From an uncultured Mycoplasmatota bacterium (GTDB lineage: Bacteria > Bacillota_I > Bacilli_A > RF39 > UBA660): a DNA stretch of 48,362 nucleotides. The DNA lies in the NCBI GenBank assembly GCA_947643405.1, contig CANRVY010000009.1, forward strand, positions 1-48,362, in the 5' to 3' direction. Below are positions 34,498-43,925 of this stretch, piece by piece. Position numbers and translations under genes: made by a program. Under the pieces are notes generated by a model. That model was not told the DNA's origin. It made no database searches and was given only the letters and a program-made list of their open reading frames with translations. Within the stretch, counting starts at the first letter, position 1. Every line of letters starts with the position of its first letter.

Positions 34498-37191
34498 ATG
34501 ATAGAACTAAAAGGGATTAGTAAAATATATAAAACTAAAAAAGGAATTAAAACATTAGCTTTAGATAATGTAACCTTTTCACTTCCGAATAAAGGACTTT
34601 TCTTTATTTTAGGCAAAAGTGGTTCTGGGAAATCTACTCTATTAAATATTTTAGGAGGATTAGATAAATATAATGGTGGAGAAATCATTGTAGATGGTAA
34701 AAGTACTAAAAAGTTTAGAGGAAAAGATTTTGATTATTACCGAAATACTTATATAGGATTTATATTTCAAGAATTTAATCTGTTAGATGAATATAATGTT
34801 TATGATAATATTATTTTAAGTAGAAAATTGCAAAAGGAAAAAATAAGTCATACAGTAATAGATGACTTATTAAATAAAGTAGGAATTGTTGGCTTAGGAA
34901 AAAGACGAATGAATGAACTATCAGGAGGACAAAAACAGAGAGTTGCAATTGCTAGAGCTTTAATTAAAAATCCAGAAATTATATTAGCAGACGAACCAAC
35001 TGGAAATTTGGACGAAGAAACAGGAAAACAAATTTTTAGCTTGTTAAAATCGATTTCTAGAGAAAAACTTGTGATTGTTGTATCTCATGATAGAGATTCA
35101 GCACTCTCATATGCAGATGGAATTATTGAAATAGCAGATGGTAAAATTATCTCTAATAGTATTCAATTATCATTGGAGGAGAATAAAACCTTCAAAGCTA
35201 AAAAATCAAAGTTGCCATTTTCTGCAAGTCTTAAATTTGCATTTGCCAATTTAGGAAGTCATAAAATTAAATTATTTTTTACGATTTTGCTTATTTTTAT
35301 GTCAGTTGTATTTTTCGGAACTTCTAAAATCATGTCAAAATTTGATATAGAAAAAAGTCATGCGAAAACTATGTATGAAGATAAAACGGAATATATTACT
35401 ATAAAGAAAGGAGAATATGTTAAAGTTGAAAAAGAATGGCAAAATAATTCACATCTTAATTTTGAAAAGGAGGATATAGAAGCTGTATCGAAAAAATTAA
35501 ATAGTTCTTATCAATTAAAATATTTGTTGAATGAAAATAATCAACCCATAAGGTTTGATGTTGATTATAAAACGTTGATTAAAAGAGAAGATTTATCAAT
35601 GTATTATCTTTATGTTCCAAGCAGTTTCTATTTTATCGAAGCAGATGAAACATTTATTAATCAAAAGATTATTGGAAAGTATCCTGAAAAATATGATGAG
35701 GTTATGATACATAGTTATTTGGCAGATTATATCATGGAAGCTGGAATTATGCTTTACGAAGAAACTCCAAATCAATATAAAAAGGAATATTATAAACCAA
35801 AAAATTATGAAGAATTATTAGATGATAAATATTATACTTTGGGTTCTACAAAAGTAAAAATAACAGGAATTATTATAGATAATACAGAGCCATTCCAATT
35901 TCTAAAAAAAGTGTCAAGGCATGTTGGAATGGGAGTGAGTGAGTCTTGGTTAGGACTTCCTAAAAACGATGTAACTAAAGGTTTTTCAGAATTAATTGTA
36001 TCAAATGCATCAGATATTTATGTAGCACCTCATTTTGTAGAAAATATTAATTTAAAACCAAATACTTTAGTTGATCCAGATCATTATATTGTAAAAATTA
36101 AAAATGGTGAAAGTTTTGTGTTTCCAGGTGCAGAAACAAGAATTTTAGAAAACAAGCTAAGTATATTCAATGGTGAAAAATTAATTACTGTTGAAAAATT
36201 AAATGATTCTGAAATTGTTCTTCCAGAAACATATCTAGATAGAATTTCAAATGAAGAATATAGTAAATTAAAAGAAAGTTATATAAAAAACTATAATGAA
36301 GACATTAGAAACTTAGAGTTAGAAAATAAATCGATTCGAGAAGAAAACAAAAAATTGAAAGAAGAATATGAAAAAAAACTAGAAACTGGCGAAGAAGTAG
36401 AAGAGCCTATCTACCAAGAAGAAAAGGAAGTTGTATATAAAGATGAAGACGAATTGAGTTTGGAATTTATCAAAAATTATGTGAAGGAAAATGTTTCTTT
36501 GGATAGTGAAATTTCTCTTTTATTTATCCCAAGAGAAAAAGAAGAAACTGTTTCTAAATTTAAAATAGTTGGATTTGAATTAAACGGAGATAATATTTAT
36601 CTTTCTGAAGCGATTGGAAGCAAATTTATGAGAGAAAATTATGAACCTAAATATATTGTTATCCATGAAAAGAAAAAATCAGAACTTGAAAATATATTGC
36701 GAACATTTCCAGATCAAAACAGTCAATATATGAGTTCAACAATTTATTCTTATTCAATTGATGTCATTCGTAACTTTTTTGAAAACATATCTATTTTAAT
36801 GAAATATGCAAGTTATATATTTGGTTTCTTTGCTTTTATATTACTTACCAATTTTATTGTAAGCTCAATTTATTATAACAAAAAAAACATTGGTATATTA
36901 AGAGGATTAGGTGCTAGGAAAAGAGATATTTTTAAAATATTTTTAAATGAAGGGTTAATTATAGGAACATTTTCCCTTATATTATCAATTGTGGCTTTAT
37001 ATATTGAAGTTTATGTGTTAAATGATTATATATCTAGTTATTTGTTCTATCATATTGATTTTGTTATGTTTACAATTAAAAATTTATGTATTATTATTGG
37101 CAGTGTTATTGGAATAATTTTTATATCTTCCTTATTTACAGTAAGAAGAATTGCGAAAATGAATCCAGTAGATGCAATATTAAATAAATAA
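34498..37191 (+). CDS. ABC transporter, ATPase fused to FtsX-type permease
   Basis: An 897-residue single-chain exporter/lipoprotein-type ABC protein of the MacB/LolE-like superfamily. N-terminal ATPase: Walker A GKSGSGKST (about 39-47), signature LSGGQKQRVAIARA (about 141), Walker B IILADEPTGNLD and a His switch (VVSHDRD). Then one membrane helix (about 255-275), a large extracytoplasmic region of over 400 residues with a Glu/Lys-rich coiled coil (about 600-650), and three C-terminal helices with an FtsX-like end (NPVDAILNK). GTAAAGGAG precedes ATG 34498, and TGTTATACT upstream is a likely extended -10. This type commonly exports or resists antimicrobial peptides, but no two-component system is adjacent. 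Confidence 0.88.
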   Translation: MIELKGISKIYKTKKGIKTLALDNVTFSLPNKGLFFILGKSGSGKSTLLNILGGLDKYNGGEIIVDGKSTKKFRGKDFDYYRNTYIGFIFQEFNLLDEYNVYDNIILSRKLQKEKISHTVIDDLLNKVGIVGLGKRRMNELSGGQKQRVAIARALIKNPEIILADEPTGNLDEETGKQIFSLLKSISREKLVIVVSHDRDSALSYADGIIEIADGKIISNSIQLSLEENKTFKAKKSKLPFSASLKFAFANLGSHKIKLFFTILLIFMSVVFFGTSKIMSKFDIEKSHAKTMYEDKTEYITIKKGEYVKVEKEWQNNSHLNFEKEDIEAVSKKLNSSYQLKYLLNENNQPIRFDVDYKTLIKREDLSMYYLYVPSSFYFIEADETFINQKIIGKYPEKYDEVMIHSYLADYIMEAGIMLYEETPNQYKKEYYKPKNYEELLDDKYYTLGSTKVKITGIIIDNTEPFQFLKKVSRHVGMGVSESWLGLPKNDVTKGFSELIVSNASDIYVAPHFVENINLKPNTLVDPDHYIVKIKNGESFVFPGAETRILENKLSIFNGEKLITVEKLNDSEIVLPETYLDRISNEEYSKLKESYIKNYNEDIRNLELENKSIREENKKLKEEYEKKLETGEEVEEPIYQEEKEVVYKDEDELSLEFIKNYVKENVSLDSEISLLFIPREKEETVSKFKIVGFELNGDNIYLSEAIGSKFMRENYEPKYIVIHEKKKSELENILRTFPDQNSQYMSSTIYSYSIDVIRNFFENISILMKYASYIFGFFAFILLTNFIVSSIYYNKKNIGILRGLGARKRDIFKIFLNEGLIIGTFSLILSIVALYIEVYVLNDYISSYLFYHIDFVMFTIKNLCIIIGSVIGIIFISSLFTVRRIAKMNPVDAILNK

Positions 37192-37198
37192 GACTTTA

Positions 37199-37227
37199 AA
37201 ACAAATCATGTTTATTGATTTGTTTTT
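37199..37227 (+). terminator. Terminator after the ABC transporter
   Basis: aaacaaatca (37199-37208) pairs with tgatttgttt (37216-37225), then T. It overlaps the promoter of the next gene. Confidence 0.6.
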
Positions 37228-37239
37228 GTATGTTATAAT
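37211..37239 (+). promoter_or_regulatory. Promoter of the unknown gene at 37261
   Basis: TTTATT (37211-37216), 17-base spacer, TATAAT (37234-37239) preceded by TGT. Weak -35 but perfect, extended -10. Confidence 0.5.
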
Positions 37240-37260
37240 ACAACTAGAGGAGTGATTTTG

Positions 37261-37848
37261 ATGAATTATTTGGAACTTAATGAAGAAAACATAAAAACAA
37301 TAGCAGAAAAAGTAATTAATCATACTTATTATGGCGATGAAAAGAAAATTATTCATGATGTTTTGAATCGATTTAAATATAATACAGATTTAAATGAAAT
37401 AGCGATTAAAATAGCGATTATTGATTTAACAAGTTCTACTCATTTATCTCAACATAAAGGAAAGATATCCCTTGATGAATTAGCGAATCATATTTTGGAA
37501 ATTCCAAATTTTGATAAAAGAGTAGAAGCTGGTGATAGCAATTTAGTGAGAGAAATTGCTGAGTGTAATGGGAACGTAAATTTGTTTTCATTTGCTACAA
37601 AATATTGTACTTATCATAATTTTGAAATTTATAACAAAGACTGCTATTCTATTTATGATGGTGTTGTAAAAAAAATGCTTCCTTATTATAGTAAAAAAGT
37701 AACAAAATACCAGATTGATAAATGGAGAAAAACTTATGATTATGAAGCATTTCATAAATGTATTGGAGATTTATTAAAAGATATTCATATTGATTATCCA
37801 AGAAGAATGTTTGATTATTTTTTATGGTATCCAAATAGAAAGAAATAA
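37261..37848 (+). CDS. Conserved-looking protein of unknown function
   Basis: A 195-residue cytoplasmic protein, mostly helical by eye. The segment NLFSFATKYCTYHN followed by YSIYDGVVKKMLPYY recalls an uncharacterised group of bacterial proteins with SFATKYC...YPIYD motifs, sometimes seen in accessory regions; I cannot assign a function. Start at ATG 37261 with AGAGGAG upstream; the frame extends three codons further. Preceded by a terminator and its own promoter. Confidence 0.7.
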   Translation: MNYLELNEENIKTIAEKVINHTYYGDEKKIIHDVLNRFKYNTDLNEIAIKIAIIDLTSSTHLSQHKGKISLDELANHILEIPNFDKRVEAGDSNLVREIAECNGNVNLFSFATKYCTYHNFEIYNKDCYSIYDGVVKKMLPYYSKKVTKYQIDKWRKTYDYEAFHKCIGDLLKDIHIDYPRRMFDYFLWYPNRKK

Positions 37849-37880
37849 TTTTAGTATATAATGAGGTAAGGAATAAATGT

Positions 37881-38387
37881 ATGAGAAGAAAATTATTAAT
37901 AACAATGATTATTTTGACATTTTGTTTTTCTTTTGTTGGGTGTAATAAAGAAAAGAAAGAAGAACCTACAAAAGATAAAACCGAAAATAAAGTGAAGTAC
38001 ACAATAAAAGAGCCAGCTGAATTAAATGAAATTGATGGCGTTTTAATGAGAATCAAAAAAGATACTTTAACTAGAACAAGTGCTACAATTGTAATTTATG
38101 ATTATACCAATGATGATAATATTTATGGACAAGCTTACCATATTGATAAAAGAGAAAATGGAGAGTGGGTTTCCTTAAAGACTTTAGATGGAAAAGAATG
38201 GACAGAAGTAAATTGGAATTTAATAGGGTATCATGTTGATGAACATGATAGATTAGAAATGGATATTGGATGGAAAGACTTATATGGAGCTTTACCAAAT
38301 GGAGAATATCGAATCGTAAAAGGTACTTCGAAACAAGGAGAAACGAAAAATCACAATTTTTCTGTACAGTTTGTAATTGAATCATAA
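37881..38387 (+). CDS. Lipoprotein with Ig-like domain
   Basis: A 168-residue lipoprotein: signal peptide MRRKLLITMIILTFCFSFVGC with the lipobox Cys at 21, a Lys/Glu/Thr linker, then one domain in which ENGEWVSL, DIGWKDLYGALPNGEYRIVK and a C-terminal strand are typical of the bacterial Ig-like domain seen in many Firmicute lipoproteins (Big_14-type). AGGTAAGGAAT precedes ATG 37881. Role unknown; cell-envelope, possibly binding. A TATAAT at 37857-37862 is a possible -10. Confidence 0.75.
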   Translation: MRRKLLITMIILTFCFSFVGCNKEKKEEPTKDKTENKVKYTIKEPAELNEIDGVLMRIKKDTLTRTSATIVIYDYTNDDNIYGQAYHIDKRENGEWVSLKTLDGKEWTEVNWNLIGYHVDEHDRLEMDIGWKDLYGALPNGEYRIVKGTSKQGETKNHNFSVQFVIES

Positions 38388-38388
38388 A

Positions 38389-38412
38389 AAGCAAGAAATT
38401 CTTGCTTTTTTG
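38389..38412 (+). terminator. Terminator after the lipoprotein gene
   Basis: gcaag-aaatt-cttgc flanked by A-run and six T. Confidence 0.7.
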
Positions 38413-38435
38413 TAAGTCCCATTTGATAGAACAAA

Positions 38436-38450
38436 ACAATAATTTATTGT
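38436..38450. promoter_or_regulatory. Possible operator palindrome before the XRE regulator gene
   Basis: ACAATAA-T-TTATTGT, a perfect 7-bp inverted repeat, ends next to a potential -10 (TATGAT, 38450-38455) and 27 bases before the regulator start. Autoregulation is an inference; such a palindrome can arise by chance in AT-rich DNA. Confidence 0.3.
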
Positions 38451-38476
38451 ATGATGAAATCGGAAAGGAGGAATTT

Positions 38477-39196
38477 ATGAACCTAGGGGAAAAGATAATC
38501 AAAATTAGAAAAGATAATGGAATCTCTCAAGATGATTTGGCTGAAGTTTTAAATGTTACAAGGCAAACGATTTCAAATTGGGAAAATTCAAAAAATTATC
38601 CAGATATTGAGACATTAATTGATATTAGTAATAAATTTGATGTTTCCTTAGATATTTTGTTAAAAGAAGATAAAACATTGGTTTCTAATATGAACAAAAA
38701 AATAAAAAATGGAAAGATATTTAAATTTGTTACAATTACGTTAATCGTTCTATTATTTTGGGTTACTATTTTTGAAGTGACAAGCTATTATAAAAAGCAA
38801 AGAGAAATAAAACTAGAAGATCAAAGATATCATTCTATGATAGAAAATATTAATGAATTAGGATTTGTAAAGGATGAAATTGGTTTTGCCTATATTGAAG
38901 AAGATGGAATAACTTATAAAATATTTATAAAAAGGCCACTCTCAAAGGAAAATGTTATTACTGCAAATACAACAATCTTTAGTGATGAAGAAACTATTTA
39001 TGCGGACTATGATGGAGAAACAATTAAAGTAACATACTTAAATGAAAATAAAATAACCATTTATTGTGATAAATTTGGAAATTTAGTAAATGAAAATCAA
39101 AATCAAAATAATACTCAAATTTATGAAAAATACAAAGATAGAACAATATCTATTGTAACTAGAATGGTAAATTTGTTTCATGAAATTTACAAATAG
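38477..39196 (+). CDS. XRE-family regulator with a membrane anchor
   Basis: A 239-residue protein. Residues 1-60 are a helix-turn-helix of the Cro/CI type (ISQDDLAEVLNVTRQTISNWENSKNYP), the DNA-binding half. A basic stretch and one membrane helix (about 83-100) follow, then an extracytoplasmic or juxtamembrane region of about 135 residues of unknown fold. This arrangement (XRE head, C-terminal membrane anchor) is common in Firmicutes and suggests membrane sensing. Start chosen at ATG 38477 after AAAGGAGGAATTT; the longer frame has no site. Its target is unknown; the palindrome just upstream is a candidate. Confidence 0.85.
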   Translation: MNLGEKIIKIRKDNGISQDDLAEVLNVTRQTISNWENSKNYPDIETLIDISNKFDVSLDILLKEDKTLVSNMNKKIKNGKIFKFVTITLIVLLFWVTIFEVTSYYKKQREIKLEDQRYHSMIENINELGFVKDEIGFAYIEEDGITYKIFIKRPLSKENVITANTTIFSDEETIYADYDGETIKVTYLNENKITIYCDKFGNLVNENQNQNNTQIYEKYKDRTISIVTRMVNLFHEIYK

Positions 39197-39220
39197 TATT
39201 CAAGAAGATAAAATTCATGA

Positions 39221-39256
39221 AATAAAAGAGAAAAAATGGACTTCTCTTTTATTTTT
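39221..39256 (+). terminator. Terminator after the XRE regulator gene
   Basis: aataaaagag (39221-39230) pairs with ctcttttatt (39244-39253), followed by T. Confidence 0.7.
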
Positions 39257-39266
39257 GTGTTAAAAT
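39237..39266 (+). promoter_or_regulatory. Probable mutS promoter
   Basis: TGGACT (39237-39242), 18-base spacer, TAAAAT (39261-39266) preceded by TGT (extended -10). Overlaps the upstream terminator. Confidence 0.4.
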
Positions 39267-39282
39267 AAGAACAGGTGAGACC

Positions 39283-41841
39283 ATGAAACGTAGTGAAGTA
39301 GATTTAACAAAAGTAACGCCTGCAATGAGGCAGTATTTAGAAATAAAAGAAGCAAATCCAGATGTTGTTTTATTTTTTAGATTGGGAGATTTTTATGAAA
39401 TGTTCTTTGAAGATGCCATTACAGTGTCTAGAGAATTAGAATTAACTTTAACAAGTAAAAATGCTGGTTTAGGTGAGAAAATTCCAATGAGTGGAGTTCC
39501 ACATCATGCTGCTAATGTTTATATTGATAAATTGATTGAAAAAGGATATAAAGTTGGAATTTGTGAACAACTGGAAGATCCAAAATCAGTAAAAGGAATT
39601 GTGAAAAGAGGACTTATTCAGATTGTTTCTAGAGGAACTATTTTTAATAATGAATCATTAGTTGAAAATGACTTTAATTATATTGGAAGTATTTTAGATT
39701 TTCATCATGCTTATGCGATTGCCTATGCAGATATTTCAACAGGAGCTATTTATGCAGAATTAGTAGAACATAATGCTAGTAAACTTGTGAGCGAAGTTGT
39801 TAGTATTGGACTAAAAGAAGCAATTATTAGTGATAAAGTCGATAAAGCTGTAGTTTCTATTCTTAAAAATCAATTTAAAATTTCTGTTTCCATATCTGAT
39901 GCAATAGATGACTTTGAAGAATATGGATATATTTATGAAGACATTGAAGATATGCGTTATATAGAAGCTGTTAAACACTTGCTTACTTATGTAACAAATA
40001 CTCAAAAAAGAAGTTTATCTCACTTACAAAAAGTAGTTATTGAAGAACAAAAAAATCATTTAAAAATGGATATTCATACCAAAAGAAATTTGGAGTTAAC
40101 AGAAACATTGCGTTTAAAACAGAGAAATTTTTCTCTTATTTGGTTACTTGATAAAACTAAAACTGCTATGGGAGCTAGAATGTTAAAATCTTTTATTGAA
40201 AGTCCTTTGGTAGATAAAGAAGAGATTAATCGTAGGTATGATGTTGTAGAAACTTTATTGAAAGAATTTATTTTAAAAGAAGATTTGTGTGCCGCTCTTT
40301 TTGAAGTATATGATTTAGAACGTTTGAGTGGCCGAGTTGCATTTGGAAATGCCAATGCTAGAGATTTATTACAATTAAAAACTTCTTTAAAAGTATTGCC
40401 AACTATTCGTGATATATTAGAAAAAATTGGATTTCATGAAAATATAGAAACTTTAGAGGAATTGTATCAACTATTGGAAACTAGTATTTATGAAAATCCT
40501 CCTCTTTCTATTAAAGAAGGATATTTGATTAAAGAAGGATATAGTTCTGAACTTGATGAATTAAAGGATTTAAGAAAAGGTGGAAAAGACTTTGTTGCAA
40601 GATTTGAAGCAGAAGAAAAAGAAAAAACAGGTATCAAAAACTTAAAAGTTGGATACAATAAAGTATTTGGTTATTATATTGAAGTCTCTAAAGGAAATGT
40701 CTCTATGGTAAAACCAGAATATGGATACGAAAGAAAGCAAACTTTAACAAATTGTGAACGTTATATTAGTCCGATTCTAAAAGAAAAAGAAGCTTTAATT
40801 TTAAATGCAGAAGAAAAAATTGTAGAATTAGAATATACACTTTTCTCTGAAATTAGGGAAAAAATTAAAAGTTATATACCAAGACTTCAAAAGATTTCTA
40901 AAACGATTAGTGAGATAGATGTATTACAATCTTTTACAACTGTTACAGAAGAAAATAATTATGTTAGACCAATTTTGACAGATGAAAAAAAGATAGAAAT
41001 TGTTGATGATAGGCATCCAGTTGTAGAAAAAGTAATTGATGGAGAATATGTTCCAAATGATATTTTAATGGATAAAGATATAGATATTTTACTGATTACT
41101 GGACCAAATATGGCTGGAAAATCAACTTATATGAGGCAGTTAGCAATTACTGTTATCATGGCTCAAATTGGATGTTTTGTTCCTGCTAGTAAAGCGACAA
41201 TGCCTATTTTTGATCATATTTTCACGAGAATTGGAGCAAGTGATGACTTGGTAAGTGGAGAGTCTACTTTCATGGTAGAAATGATGGAAGCAAATCATGC
41301 CATTAGCAATGCAACAGAAAACAGTTTAATTTTATTTGATGAATTAGGTAGAGGAACAGCTACATTTGATGGTATGAGTTTAGCTCAAGCAATTATTGAA
41401 TATATTCATGATAATATTCATGCGAAGACCTTATTTTCTACCCATTATCATGAATTAACAGATTTAGAAAAAAATTTGAAGCATTTACAAAATATTCATG
41501 TGAGTGCTCATGAAGAAGAAGGAAATATCACATTCTTACATAAAATTAAACAGGGAAGTGTTGATAAGAGTTATGGAATTCATGTTGCTAAACTAGCAAA
41601 TCTCCCTGATAGTTTGATTAAAAGAGCCAATCAAATTTTAACTGTTTATGAAAATACAGAAAAGAAAAGAGATATTAAAATTCAAGAATCACTTCCAATT
41701 GACGAACTTGTAAGTGTTCCTAAAAAATCAAAGATAGAAGAAGAATTAGACCAAATCAATCCAATGGAAGTGACACCGTTGGAAGCATTAAACATTTTGT
41801 ATCGATTAAAAAATGAAGTAAAGGGTAAAATAAATACATAG
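39283..41841 (+). CDS. mutS: DNA mismatch repair protein MutS
   Basis: Recognises mispairs and small loops and starts repair with MutL. 852 residues: N-terminal mismatch-binding domain with the LFFRLGDFYEMF motif (Phe-x-Glu contact, about 30-41), connector, lever and clamp domains, and a C-terminal ABC-type ATPase with Walker A GPNMAGKST (607-615), STFMVEM signature and LFDELGRGT Walker B. AGGTGAG precedes ATG 39283. mutL is not adjacent; its usual neighbour is absent from this window. Confidence 0.98.
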   Translation: MKRSEVDLTKVTPAMRQYLEIKEANPDVVLFFRLGDFYEMFFEDAITVSRELELTLTSKNAGLGEKIPMSGVPHHAANVYIDKLIEKGYKVGICEQLEDPKSVKGIVKRGLIQIVSRGTIFNNESLVENDFNYIGSILDFHHAYAIAYADISTGAIYAELVEHNASKLVSEVVSIGLKEAIISDKVDKAVVSILKNQFKISVSISDAIDDFEEYGYIYEDIEDMRYIEAVKHLLTYVTNTQKRSLSHLQKVVIEEQKNHLKMDIHTKRNLELTETLRLKQRNFSLIWLLDKTKTAMGARMLKSFIESPLVDKEEINRRYDVVETLLKEFILKEDLCAALFEVYDLERLSGRVAFGNANARDLLQLKTSLKVLPTIRDILEKIGFHENIETLEELYQLLETSIYENPPLSIKEGYLIKEGYSSELDELKDLRKGGKDFVARFEAEEKEKTGIKNLKVGYNKVFGYYIEVSKGNVSMVKPEYGYERKQTLTNCERYISPILKEKEALILNAEEKIVELEYTLFSEIREKIKSYIPRLQKISKTISEIDVLQSFTTVTEENNYVRPILTDEKKIEIVDDRHPVVEKVIDGEYVPNDILMDKDIDILLITGPNMAGKSTYMRQLAITVIMAQIGCFVPASKATMPIFDHIFTRIGASDDLVSGESTFMVEMMEANHAISNATENSLILFDELGRGTATFDGMSLAQAIIEYIHDNIHAKTLFSTHYHELTDLEKNLKHLQNIHVSAHEEEGNITFLHKIKQGSVDKSYGIHVAKLANLPDSLIKRANQILTVYENTEKKRDIKIQESLPIDELVSVPKKSKIEEELDQINPMEVTPLEALNILYRLKNEVKGKINT

Positions 41842-41859
41842 AATATAAAAGGAGGAAAT

Positions 41860-42369
41860 ATGAAATTATTAGAAAAAGAAAATTGGTGGATGTGGCTTAT
41901 TTTGGCTTTCTTGTCAGGTGGGACTAGTATTCTTGTATTAGGCGCTTTATTAGATATTTATGATAAAGAGGCTTGGTATTATAGATGGACGAAGAATTTA
42001 CCTAAACCAATATTGATTATAGGAATTTTCTTGTTTGGAATAGTATCCCTTATTTCAGCTTTTGCACTACCATACATATCATCTTTAGATATTGCTAAAT
42101 TTAGTCCTGTTATTTCAATTATTATTTCAGTTTTATCTATTGTTTATATGATAATAGAAATTGCTTTGGTAGTTTTTCAAATCCAAATTGTATGTGGAGT
42201 AAATGCTAAAGTAGGAACACCAGGAAGTGAAATTTACTTATCTCCATATATTTGGATATTGGGTCTTATTATTCCTATAATCGGTTGGATTATGCTAGTT
42301 GTAATGGCTCTTTATTTACAAATTTGGTATTTGGTAATGCTATATCGTGGAGTTGAAGTAAAAAAATAA
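41860..42369 (+). CDS. Small integral membrane protein of unknown function
   Basis: A 169-residue protein with about four membrane segments (near 12-28, 48-72, 80-105 and 125-155) and a Trp/Tyr-rich first loop (YDKEAWYYRW). AAAGGAGGAAAT precedes ATG 41860, 18 bases after mutS, so it may be co-transcribed with it. No family recognised. Confidence 0.7.
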   Translation: MKLLEKENWWMWLILAFLSGGTSILVLGALLDIYDKEAWYYRWTKNLPKPILIIGIFLFGIVSLISAFALPYISSLDIAKFSPVISIIISVLSIVYMIIEIALVVFQIQIVCGVNAKVGTPGSEIYLSPYIWILGLIIPIIGWIMLVVMALYLQIWYLVMLYRGVEVKK

Positions 42370-42390
42370 CTGTAAAGTTGTTTTTTTTTA
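42366..42390 (+). terminator. Weak terminator after the membrane protein
   Basis: aact-gtaa-agtt followed by g and nine T. The stem is only four pairs, so the call is uncertain. Confidence 0.35.
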
Positions 42391-42402
42391 CTATGATATT
42401 TT

Positions 42403-42431
42403 TTGACAAAGAAAAATATCTATAGTATAAT
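42403..42431 (+). promoter_or_regulatory. Consensus sigma-A promoter
   Basis: TTGACA (42403-42408), exactly 17 bases, TATAAT (42426-42431): both hexamers match the consensus perfectly. It drives the gene at 42468 and probably the following ones. Confidence 0.85.
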
Positions 42432-42467
42432 GAGTAAAGTTAGAATAAAAGGTATGGAGGGGTAAGT

Positions 42468-43925
42468 ATGGTAAGTAATTCTAAAGTTATTTATCTACAA
42501 AAAGAAGATGGAAGAAGTATTAAAGCTTATGTAGTTAGCTACTTAAAAGAGCAAACAACAGGGAAAACTTATGTTATTGTTGCCAATCAAAACGGGAAAA
42601 ATGCCAAAGGTTACGAAATAGTAGAAGATCAAGCTGTTATTCTGTCAAGCAAGGATAGTACAATATTTAAAGGGTATAAAACAAATCCCAATTTTTTGAA
42701 TGTCACAGATGAGTTTGAAGATGGAAATAGTTTAGAGTTAGTAAAAGAACCAAAGCTCGAAGAGACAGTCGAGGTTATTTACTATGTTTATGATAATAAT
42801 AGTTTAAATGCCTATAGAGCAACTTTATCAACATCTAATGTTTTATCGAATATCCACTTTTTAAAAGGTTGGGATGAAGTTCAAGAAGGAGAGATTGCTC
42901 GTATTGTAAATGAAAATCAATATCCTGAACCAGCTTTTGTTATATATGATAAAGCAAATGATTTAGAATATGGAAGCAATGGCACTGTTACCCCTTTAAA
43001 ATGGACAGCAGTCAGTGATATTCCATATGAAAGTAGTCCAGATGTTTATGATGAAGCAATCGAAGAGTTTTTTGAATCTTCAGAAGATGTAGAAGGAGAA
43101 CAACTTGTTGATACTTCTGATGTAGAACCTGTTGATGAAGGGCTAGAAGAAATAAAACCAGAAGAAATAGTTATAGAGGGAGATCCAATTGTTTTCTATG
43201 TTTATGATCAAAATGTTGTAAAAAAATATAGTGCATTGTTAACAAATCAAACAGAAAATGGGATTGAAATTCAAGACATAAAAACAATTGAAGTAATTAC
43301 AGGAGCCGCAAATTTAGATATTAATCAGTTCTTAGCAGGAGAAGAAGTAGCAATTGGTTCTTATTTCGTAAACTATGATGATTATAATCCAACAATTGAA
43401 AATATAAATGGAAAATTAATTGCAGTAGCAACTTTAAATAACGCAATTTGTAAAACAGAAGAAATGGAAAAGCGAATTTTTGAAGAAGAAACAGAGTTAT
43501 CGAGGCCAAACGATGAAGATCTTGCTTCTAAGAAAATTTTGGTATTTAATGGGGATATAGATGTCTATGACAATCAAACTCATTATACAATTTGGGGTTG
43601 TTTCTGTACTGTACTATCAGAAGAACCGCTTACATTAGTTCCAGATAAAAATGGGGTAAAAACAATTATATATGAAGATGAAAAATCGTCTTCAATCAAT
43701 GAAGTTTGTCAAAAATATCAAAATTTATATCCAGGAATCTCAGTATATTTGACAGGATCTGAGATAAAAGGTAGCGAACCAATTACAATCTCTGATTATA
43801 CTCATTTTGAGCCTCAGCCAGAAAAATCTGAGGGGACTTTATTAGAACATGGTAGAAAAGTGTTAACTGAAGAAGAGATGATTGCTAAAAGAGAAAAAGA
43901 ATTGGCAGATTTAAAAAAAAACTAA
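42468..43925 (+). CDS. Unknown acidic repeat protein, upstream frame of a two-frame gene
   Basis: A 485-residue protein without signal peptide or membrane helices, not recognised. Two copies of a YYVYDNNSLNAYRATLSTSN-like element (about 105-125 and 243-263, the second FYVYDQNVVKKYSALL) point to an internal duplication, and a strongly acidic spacer (about 195-235) separates them. The last ~35 residues are charged and helical (EEEMIAKREKELADL). Ribosome site GGAGGGG before ATG 42468. The frame ends at TAA right after a run of nine A that contains A AAA AAC; a -1 shift there would continue into the next frame for a 611-residue product. A strong consensus promoter lies upstream. Confidence 0.75.
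   Translation: MVSNSKVIYLQKEDGRSIKAYVVSYLKEQTTGKTYVIVANQNGKNAKGYEIVEDQAVILSSKDSTIFKGYKTNPNFLNVTDEFEDGNSLELVKEPKLEETVEVIYYVYDNNSLNAYRATLSTSNVLSNIHFLKGWDEVQEGEIARIVNENQYPEPAFVIYDKANDLEYGSNGTVTPLKWTAVSDIPYESSPDVYDEAIEEFFESSEDVEGEQLVDTSDVEPVDEGLEEIKPEEIVIEGDPIVFYVYDQNVVKKYSALLTNQTENGIEIQDIKTIEVITGAANLDINQFLAGEEVAIGSYFVNYDDYNPTIENINGKLIAVATLNNAICKTEEMEKRIFEEETELSRPNDEDLASKKILVFNGDIDVYDNQTHYTIWGCFCTVLSEEPLTLVPDKNGVKTIIYEDEKSSSINEVCQKYQNLYPGISVYLTGSEIKGSEPITISDYTHFEPQPEKSEGTLLEHGRKVLTEEEMIAKREKELADLKKN
43916..43922 (+). promoter_or_regulatory. Candidate -1 frameshift slippery heptamer A AAA AAC
   Basis: In the zero frame the codons are TTA AAA AAA AAC TAA, so A AAA AAC has exactly the X XXY YYZ phase of a -1 frameshift site, with the stop codon immediately after. 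Nine consecutive A (43913-43921) would also allow transcript slippage. No clear stimulatory hairpin or upstream Shine-Dalgarno was found. Confidence 0.5.

Noticed and set aside
37649-38056. Minus-strand frame of 135 codons
   Set aside because: Covers two convincing plus-strand genes (unknown protein and lipoprotein) and has no ribosome site or family signal.
38083-38502. Minus-strand frame of 139 codons
   Set aside because: Antisense to the lipoprotein and the start of the XRE gene, both of which have proper starts and terminators.
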